18,004 bases of DNA from Planctomycetota bacterium (GTDB lineage Bacteria; Planctomycetota; PUPC01; DSUN01): the NCBI GenBank assembly GCA_016872875.1, contig VGYW01000144.1:1-18004 (forward strand), written 5' to 3'. A program made the translations under genes and the position numbers. Numbering within the stretch: the stretch's first letter is position 1; every line of letters begins with the position of its first letter. Below the pieces are notes generated by a model that was given only the letters and a program-made list of their open reading frames with translations, did no database searches and was not told where the DNA came from. Positions 7,421 to 12,654 of this stretch are shown piece by piece.

Positions 7421-7506
7421 TCGATTTTTGATTTTCGATTTGCGATTGAAGAGGCGCGAGGCCGGCGTTCTCCCTCAATCGAAAATCGAGAATCACAAAT
7501 CAGAAA
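7421..7506. repeat. AT-rich imperfect inverted repeat between STN-TPR copies A and B
   Basis: The left arm (7421-7449) is built from GATTTTT/GATTTTC/GATTTGC units. The right arm (7475-7506) is its near reverse complement, with about three changes over 28 positions; the loop is about 25 bases. The AT-rich arms stand out sharply from the GC-rich genes. A related direct-repeat tract lies before copy C at 10766. I see no promoter here. Confidence 0.7.
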
Positions 7507-7560
7507 TGACCGACGGGGGCTGGAGCCGACACCCTGGTGGGAGGCGAAAGGGGTCCAGCC

Positions 7561-9141
7561 ATGCGACGATGGTGGAAGTGCGGGTTGATATGCGCGCTCC
7601 TGGTGGCCGCGCTCTGCGCCGCTGACGCGCCAAAGGCCAATGGGGAGGAACAGAAGCCCGTCCTCAGCCCCGAGGAACAAGCCGCACTCGACATCATCAA
7701 GCGCTACCAGGTCGAGCAGCGGGTCCAGGCCGATCAGAAGCGGTTCCTTGCGGCACAGCACGTGGCCGCAGGCCAGGCGCACCTGGTGCAGGGGGCCTTC
7801 GAGGACGCCCGCCGCCAGTTCGAGGAGGCCCTGAAGCTCGACGACACGAACAAGGACGCCCAGGAGGGCCTCCGCAAGGCCCAGAGCCTCCTCGGCGTCA
7901 TCAAGCCCAAGTTCGGCCAGCTCGTGACCGACTACGTCGGCCAGCGCGCCGTCGTCATCGAAGCCCAGAAGACCGAGCTGATGAACATGTACGACCAGGC
8001 CCGCCGCCAGCTCGAGGCGGGGAACTACATTGACGCCATCGAGGGCTTCACCCGCGCCGCCGCGAGAGGCCGCTACCTCTCCCCGAACGTGGACGTTGGC
8101 AAGATCGTCGAGGACTGCGAGGCCCTCATCCAGAAGTCCATGCTCAGGATGGAGCAGAAGCGGGTGGAGGACGAGAAGACACGGCGCGAGGCCGCCGAGA
8201 AGTCGGTCCGCGACATGGTCGAGCAGCGCCAGAAGCTCCTCGACGAGCGCATGCAGGCCCTCTACCGCCAGGCCACCGTGCTCATGGCCGAGCACCGCTA
8301 CAAGGAGGCCGAGAACGTCTGCCACGAAATCCTCCGCAAGGATCCCTCCAACGGCGCCGCGCTGACGCTCATGGAGACCGCCAAGGCCGCGGCCCGCAAG
8401 GAGGACATCGAGGCCGCCCTCAAGGAACGCGCCTCCGCCAGCGAGGAGCACTGGCAGGAGACCCAGGCCTACTGCGTCCCCTACAACCAGGTGCGCCCCT
8501 ACATGCCGCGTCCCAAGTTCGAAGAGGTCGTGCGCCGCAAGGGCATCACCTCCTTCGGCGAGAAGACCGAAAAACAAGAATGGGAGAAGCGCATCGAGGA
8601 GTCACTCAACAAGAAGGTCACATTCGACTTCGTCGAAACCCCGCTCCAGGACGTCGTGAACTTCCTGTCGAGCCTGGTGGACGTGACGATCGTGCTCGAC
8701 CACGCGGCCACTAAGGACGCCCCGAACGTCACACTGCGCGTCAACGACATGCGCCTCCTATCCGCGCTCAACTGGATCCTCAAGCTCGTCGCCCTCAAGT
8801 ACACGCTCAAGGACGAAGCGGTCTTCATCTCCAAGGGCGAGAACATCGTTGACAAGGCGGTCCTGCGCATGTACGACGTGACCGACCTGACGATTGACAT
8901 CAAGAACTTCCAGGGCCACCAGCAGGCCCTCGCCTCCGATGGCGGGTACTCCTCCACAGGCTCAACCTTCGGCGGCGGCGGCGGCCAGATGGCCCAGGCG
9001 TTCTTCGAGGGCTGCGAGGACGAAGACAAGGAGGAAGACCGCCTCACCGGCGAGACCCTCGTCGAGTTCATCAAGAAGACCATTGCCCCGAATAGCTGGG
9101 ACATGGGCGACGCGGTGGCCGGCAACAAGGAGTTCCGATGA
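7561..9141 (+). CDS. Exported TPR protein with C-terminal STN domain, copy B
   Basis: The 526-residue protein starts with a signal peptide (CGLICALLVAALCAADA). A TPR at about 62-96, a second at about 131-165, a coiled coil with many Lys, Arg and Glu at about 190-230 and a TPR at about 232-265 follow. The STN domain begins with KKVTFDFVETPLQDVVNF at 351 and ends with TLKDEAVFIS near 424. After VLRMYDVTDLTIDIKNFQG comes a Gly/Ser-rich linker, an acidic run and VEFIKKTIAP. I chose the ATG at 7561, not an earlier in-frame start, because GAGGCGAAAGGGG lies upstream and this leader is conserved before copy C. Copy B is close to copy C along its whole length, and 282 bp are identical (8041-8322 against 11366-11647). 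All three copies end shortly after the STN region, where I would expect a further domain in secretin-like relatives. Confidence 0.82.
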   Translation: MRRWWKCGLICALLVAALCAADAPKANGEEQKPVLSPEEQAALDIIKRYQVEQRVQADQKRFLAAQHVAAGQAHLVQGAFEDARRQFEEALKLDDTNKDAQEGLRKAQSLLGVIKPKFGQLVTDYVGQRAVVIEAQKTELMNMYDQARRQLEAGNYIDAIEGFTRAAARGRYLSPNVDVGKIVEDCEALIQKSMLRMEQKRVEDEKTRREAAEKSVRDMVEQRQKLLDERMQALYRQATVLMAEHRYKEAENVCHEILRKDPSNGAALTLMETAKAAARKEDIEAALKERASASEEHWQETQAYCVPYNQVRPYMPRPKFEEVVRRKGITSFGEKTEKQEWEKRIEESLNKKVTFDFVETPLQDVVNFLSSLVDVTIVLDHAATKDAPNVTLRVNDMRLLSALNWILKLVALKYTLKDEAVFISKGENIVDKAVLRMYDVTDLTIDIKNFQGHQQALASDGGYSSTGSTFGGGGGQMAQAFFEGCEDEDKEEDRLTGETLVEFIKKTIAPNSWDMGDAVAGNKEFR

Positions 9142-9162
9142 GAACCCTCGCCCGGCCTCACA

Positions 9163-9231
9163 AGCCCGGCCGCGCGCCACGAGGCCGCTGAAGCCCCCGC
9201 CCCTACCGACCTCGTGTCGCTGGGGGCGGGG
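9163..9231 (+). terminator. Hairpin region after STN-TPR copy B
   Basis: AGCCCGGCCG at 9163-9172 equals the left arm of the terminator after copy C, but its right arm is missing here. Instead CCCCGCCCC (9195-9203) can pair with GGGGCGGGG (9223-9231). No T-run follows, so termination may be weak. Confidence 0.4.
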
Positions 9232-9281
9232 ATGTCACTCGGTGCTGTTTGCGTCTGGACCGCCGCAGAGGCGAATTGCAC

Positions 9282-9309
9282 TTGCGCTGGCGACGCGAAG
9301 TGGTATAAT
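9282..9309 (+). promoter_or_regulatory. Sigma70-type promoter for rsmB
   Basis: TTGCGC (9282-9287), 16 bases, then TATAAT (9304-9309) followed by CC, almost the same layout as the promoter at 5651. The start would fall near 9316, about 60 nt before the rsmB ATG. Confidence 0.6.
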
Positions 9310-9377
9310 CCGATTGCGCGGCCGAGTGGCGTTCCGCGTGCCGTGCCGCACGCTCCATACGAGGCCGTGCCAAAGGG

Positions 9378-10763
9378 ATGAAGAGCTACCACTTCGGCCG
9401 CAGCCCGCGGGCGATTGCCGCCTTCGTGTGCCACATCGCCAACGGCACCAGCCAGCGGGCGAAGGACCTGCTCGAGCACGAGCTCGAGCGCAGCGGCTTT
9501 GACAGGCGGGACCGCGACCTGGCCACGGAGCTGGCCTACGGCACGCTGCGGCAGCGCGGCACGCTCGACCACCTCCTGGCTCAGTTCAGCTCCCTGCCGC
9601 TCAAGAGGATTCAGCCGCAGGTGCTCGAAGTCCTGCGGATTGGCGCGTATCAACTGCTGTTCCTTGACAAGGTGCCTGCTCCTGCCGCCGTCAGCGAGGC
9701 GGTGGAGATGGCCAAACGGGTCAGTTCCCGCGGCGCGGTGGGCTTCGTCAACGCCTGCCTCCGCGCGCTCCACAGGGCCATCGTGGCCAAGGAGAGCCAG
9801 GCGGGCGACGACCCCCGGCGGGCGCTGCCCGTGGGCGACGACGCCTGGTGCGTCTTCGACCGGCCAGTGCTGCCGGACCCCCGGCGGGCGCTGGCGGCCT
9901 GGCTGGCCGCCGCCCACTCGCACCCGCTGTGGCTCGTGCGGCGCTGGCTGGGCCGCTTCGGTGAGGCCGCCACGCGTCGCCTCTGCGAGATGGGCAACCG
10001 CCACGCCGGCCTGGCGCTCCGCGTGAACCGCCTTCGGGCGACGCGCGACGGCCTGGTCGCCGAGCTCGTGAAGGGCGGCCGCTGGGCCAAGCCGCTGGGC
10101 GCCGACCACGTGGTGATTGACCCCGCCGGCTCCCTGGCCGACCTCGCGGCCCTCCGCGACGGCCTCTGCACGGTGCAGGGCGTCGCGGCCTCCGCGGCGC
10201 CGGCGCTCCTGGCGCCTCAGCCGGGCGAGTTGCTGCTCGACGTCTGCTCCGCGCCCGGCTCGAAGGCCTGCCAGCTCGCGGAGCTGGCCCGAGGCGAGGC
10301 CAGGGTGGTGGCACTCGACGTCTCGCCGAAGCGCCTCCGCCAGGTGGCTGCAAACATCCAGCGCCTCGGCGCCCGAACCGTCTGGCCCGTGGCGGGCGAC
10401 GGCGCGGCCTGCGAGCGGCTCTTCAGGGCGGCCTTCGACGCCGCCCTGGTGGATGTGCCGTGCTCGAACACGGGCGTGTTGGCCCGCCGCGTGGAGAGCC
10501 GCTGGCGCCTCTCGGCGGAGACGATTGCCGGGCTGGCCGAGCTCCAGGGGCGGCTCCTGGCGTCGGCCGCCGCGGCCGTGCGGCCGGGCGGACGGCTCGT
10601 CTACAGCACGTGCAGCCTGGAGCAGGAGGAGAACGAGCAGGCCGTCGAGAGCTTCTGCCGCGAGCAGGCGGCCTGGCGTCTCGCCGAAGCGCGCTACATC
10701 CTGCCGCACGAGACGGGCGACGACGGCGGCTATGTGGCGCTCCTGAGGCGAACGGCCGAATGA
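9378..10763 (+). CDS. rsmB: 16S rRNA (cytosine-967-C5)-methyltransferase RsmB
   Basis: The 461-residue protein is a two-part RsmB. Residues about 10-135 are the NusB-like RNA-binding domain (RDRDLATELAYGTLRQRGTL, YQLLFLDKVPAPAAVSEAVE, GFVNACLRAL). The C-terminal half is the SAM-dependent methyltransferase: SAM-binding LLLDVCSAPGSKACQL at 285-300, ALDVSPKRL at 312-320, motif IV DVPCSNTGVLARR with Cys362, and motif VI STCSLEQEEN with Cys412, the expected methyl-transfer nucleophile. It methylates C967 of 16S rRNA using S-adenosylmethionine in the cytosol. A linker of about 40 residues (about 140-180, with FDRPVLPDP) is longer than in E. coli; I associate this with planctomycete proteins. SNTG replaces the more usual SGTG. 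The purines AAAGGG abut the ATG, an unusually short spacing. It sits between STN-TPR copies B and C but has its own promoter and no obvious link to them. Confidence 0.93.
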   Translation: MKSYHFGRSPRAIAAFVCHIANGTSQRAKDLLEHELERSGFDRRDRDLATELAYGTLRQRGTLDHLLAQFSSLPLKRIQPQVLEVLRIGAYQLLFLDKVPAPAAVSEAVEMAKRVSSRGAVGFVNACLRALHRAIVAKESQAGDDPRRALPVGDDAWCVFDRPVLPDPRRALAAWLAAAHSHPLWLVRRWLGRFGEAATRRLCEMGNRHAGLALRVNRLRATRDGLVAELVKGGRWAKPLGADHVVIDPAGSLADLAALRDGLCTVQGVAASAAPALLAPQPGELLLDVCSAPGSKACQLAELARGEARVVALDVSPKRLRQVAANIQRLGARTVWPVAGDGAACERLFRAAFDAALVDVPCSNTGVLARRVESRWRLSAETIAGLAELQGRLLASAAAAVRPGGRLVYSTCSLEQEENEQAVESFCREQAAWRLAEARYILPHETGDDGGYVALLRRTAE

Positions 10764-10765
10764 AC

Positions 10766-10824
10766 CGGATTTCGGATTTCGGATTTGCGGTTTCGGATTT
10801 CCCGCGCTTCGCCAGAAGCGCGGG
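10766..10824. repeat. CGGATTT direct repeats followed by a perfect 10-bp hairpin
   Basis: CGGATTT occurs at 10766, 10773, 10780 and 10794, with a degenerate CGGTTT between the last two. It is followed at once by CCCGCGCTTC (10801-10810), a GCCA loop and GAAGCGCGGG (10815-10824). There is no T-run after it. It sits between the rsmB stop and STN-TPR copy C. Confidence 0.75.
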
Positions 10825-10873
10825 CAAGGGGGCTGGAGACAACACCGTGGTGGGAGGCGAAAGGGGTCGAGCC

Positions 10874-12466
10874 ATGCGACGATGGTGGAAGTCTGGATTG
10901 GCGTGCGCGCTCCTGGTGGCCGCGCTCAGCGGGGCACCGCGTGCCGCGGATGCGCCCAAGCCCGAGGGCGAAGCGCCCAAACCCGTCCTCAGCCCTGAAG
11001 AGCAAGCCGCACTCGACATCATCAAGCGCTACCAGGTGGAGGAGCGGGTGCAGCACGACCAGAAGCGGTTCCTGGCGCAGCAGCACGTGGCCGCGGGCCA
11101 GGCCCACCTGGTCAACGGGGCCTACGAGGACGCCCGCCGCCAGTTCGAAGAGGCCATGAAGCTCGACGACACGAACAAGGACGCCCAGGAGGGCCTCCGC
11201 AAGGCCCAGAGCCTCCTCGGCGTCATCAAGCCCAAGTTCGGCGACCTCGTGACCGACTACGCCCGCCAGCGCGCCATCGCCATCGAGGTCCAGAAGACCG
11301 AGCTGATGAACATGTACGACCAGGCCCGCCGCCAGCTCGAGGCGGGGAACTACATAGACGCCATTGAGGGCTTCACCCGCGCCGCCGCGAGAGGCCGCTA
11401 CCTCTCCCCGAACGTGGACGTTGGCAAGATCGTCGAGGACTGCGAGGCCCTCATCCAGAAGTCCATGCTCAGGATGGAGCAGAAGCGGGTGGAGGACGAG
11501 AAGACACGGCGCGAGGCCGCCGAGAAGTCGGTCCGCGACATGGTCGAGCAGCGCCAGAAGCTCCTCGACGAGCGCATGCAGGCCCTCTACCGCCAGGCCA
11601 CCGTGCTCATGGCCGAGCACCGCTACAAGGAGGCCGAGAACGTCTGCAACGAAATCCTCCGCAAGGACCCCTCCAACGGCGCCGCGCTCACGCTGATGGA
11701 GACGGCCAAGGCCGCGGCCCGCAAGGAGGACATCGAGGCCGCCCTCAAGGAGCGCCGCTCCGCCAGCGAGGAGCACTGGCAGGAGACCCAGGCCTACTGC
11801 GTCCCCTACAACCAGGTCCGACCCTACATGCCGCGCGACAAGTTCGAAGAGGTCGCTCGCCGCAAGATCGCCACCTCCTTCGGCGAACAGGTCGAAGAGC
11901 AGGAGTGGGAACGCCGCATCAAGGAGTCCCTCAACAAGAAGGTCACGTTCGACTTCGTCGAGACCCCGCTCCAGGACGTCGTGAACTTCCTCTCCAGCCT
12001 CGTGGACGTGACGATTGTGCTCGACCACGCGGCCACGAAGGACGCCCCGAACGTCACCCTCCGCGTCAACGACATGCGCCTCCAGTCGGCCCTCAACTGG
12101 ATCCTCAAGCTCGTCGCCCTCAGGTACACGCTCAAGGACGAAGCGGTCTTCATCTCCAAGGGCGAGAACATCACGGAGAGGCCGGTCCTGCGCATGTACG
12201 ACGTCACTGACCTGACGATTGACATCAAGAACTTCCAGGGCCGCCAGCAGGCCCTCGCCTCCGACAGCGGCTACTCCTCCACCGGCTCGAGCTTCGGCGG
12301 CGGCGGCGGCAGCGGCCAGATGGCACAGGAGTTCTTCGGCGGCGACGAAGACGAGAACGAGGAGGAAGACAGGATCACGGGCGAAAGCCTCGTGGAGTTC
12401 ATCAAGAAGACCATCGCCCCAGGCTCCTGGGACGTCGAGGGCGCGGCCGCCGTCAAGGAGTTCTGA
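10874..12466 (+). CDS. Exported TPR protein with C-terminal STN domain, copy C
   Basis: This 530-residue protein is a near duplicate of copy B. It has a signal peptide (SGLACALLVAALSGAPRAADA), TPRs at about 66-100, 135-169 and 236-269, a coiled coil between the last two, and an STN domain from about 355 to 428. A Gly/Ser-rich linker, an acidic run (GGDEDENEEEDR) and VEFIKKTIAPGSWD close the protein. The ATG at 10874 has GAGGCGAAAGGGG upstream, the same leader as copy B. Differences from copy B cluster in the first 110 residues, after residue 290, and in the acidic tail. The gene is followed by a convincing terminator. Recent duplication with later gene conversion fits the pattern. The substrate or partner is not known; the protein TonB-like gene downstream is a candidate partner. 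Confidence 0.83.
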   Translation: MRRWWKSGLACALLVAALSGAPRAADAPKPEGEAPKPVLSPEEQAALDIIKRYQVEERVQHDQKRFLAQQHVAAGQAHLVNGAYEDARRQFEEAMKLDDTNKDAQEGLRKAQSLLGVIKPKFGDLVTDYARQRAIAIEVQKTELMNMYDQARRQLEAGNYIDAIEGFTRAAARGRYLSPNVDVGKIVEDCEALIQKSMLRMEQKRVEDEKTRREAAEKSVRDMVEQRQKLLDERMQALYRQATVLMAEHRYKEAENVCNEILRKDPSNGAALTLMETAKAAARKEDIEAALKERRSASEEHWQETQAYCVPYNQVRPYMPRDKFEEVARRKIATSFGEQVEEQEWERRIKESLNKKVTFDFVETPLQDVVNFLSSLVDVTIVLDHAATKDAPNVTLRVNDMRLQSALNWILKLVALRYTLKDEAVFISKGENITERPVLRMYDVTDLTIDIKNFQGRQQALASDSGYSSTGSSFGGGGGSGQMAQEFFGGDEDENEEEDRITGESLVEFIKKTIAPGSWDVEGAAAVKEF

Positions 12467-12490
12467 GCCGGCCTCTCCCGCAGCCTGACG

Positions 12491-12530
12491 AGCCCGGCCG
12501 CGCGCCCACGGGCCGCCGGCCGGGCTTGTT
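12491..12530 (+). terminator. Intrinsic-type terminator after STN-TPR copy C
   Basis: AGCCCGGCCG (12491-12500) pairs perfectly with CGGCCGGGCT (12517-12526); GCCC/GGGC inside the loop can pair too. A short TTGTT follows. Confidence 0.65.
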
Positions 12531-12557
12531 CATGTCGGAGCGGATGTATGGATGACT

Positions 12558-12600
12558 GGATGGGTGGATGGATGTCAGGCAACCATCCATCCACCCATCC
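12558..12600. repeat. 17-bp perfect hairpin built from GGAT/CATC tetranucleotides
   Basis: A 17-base arm of GGAT-type units (12558-12574) pairs without mismatch with 12584-12600 across a 9-base loop. It lies after the copy C terminator and 54 bp before the toroid gene, so it could form in that gene's leader or be a simple-sequence inverted repeat. Confidence 0.75.
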
Positions 12601-12654
12601 AAACATCCCCTTGATTTCCCGCATCTCGCCGGGAATGCGGGCCAGGTGGTGACC

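Noticed and set aside
6991..8577. Long minus-strand open frame opposite copies A and B
   Set aside because: It runs through the AT-rich inverted repeat and two plus-strand genes with no domain content of its own.
8499..10709. Long minus-strand open frame opposite copy B and rsmB
   Set aside because: It crosses two well-supported genes and the spacer between them, has no recognisable domain and no ribosome binding site. RsmB motifs on the plus strand are decisive.
10766..10800. CRISPR array
   Set aside because: The units are only 7 bp, contiguous and without spacers; no cas gene is present.
10460..10873. Upstream extension of STN-TPR copy C to an earlier in-frame start
   Set aside because: The extension lies inside rsmB in another frame and would remove the signal peptide from the N-terminus. 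The ATG at 10874 has the leader shared with copy B.
5729..12466. Calling the three STN-TPR genes secretins (GspD/PilQ)
   Set aside because: Only an STN-like domain is visible; the channel-forming secretin domain is missing in all three.
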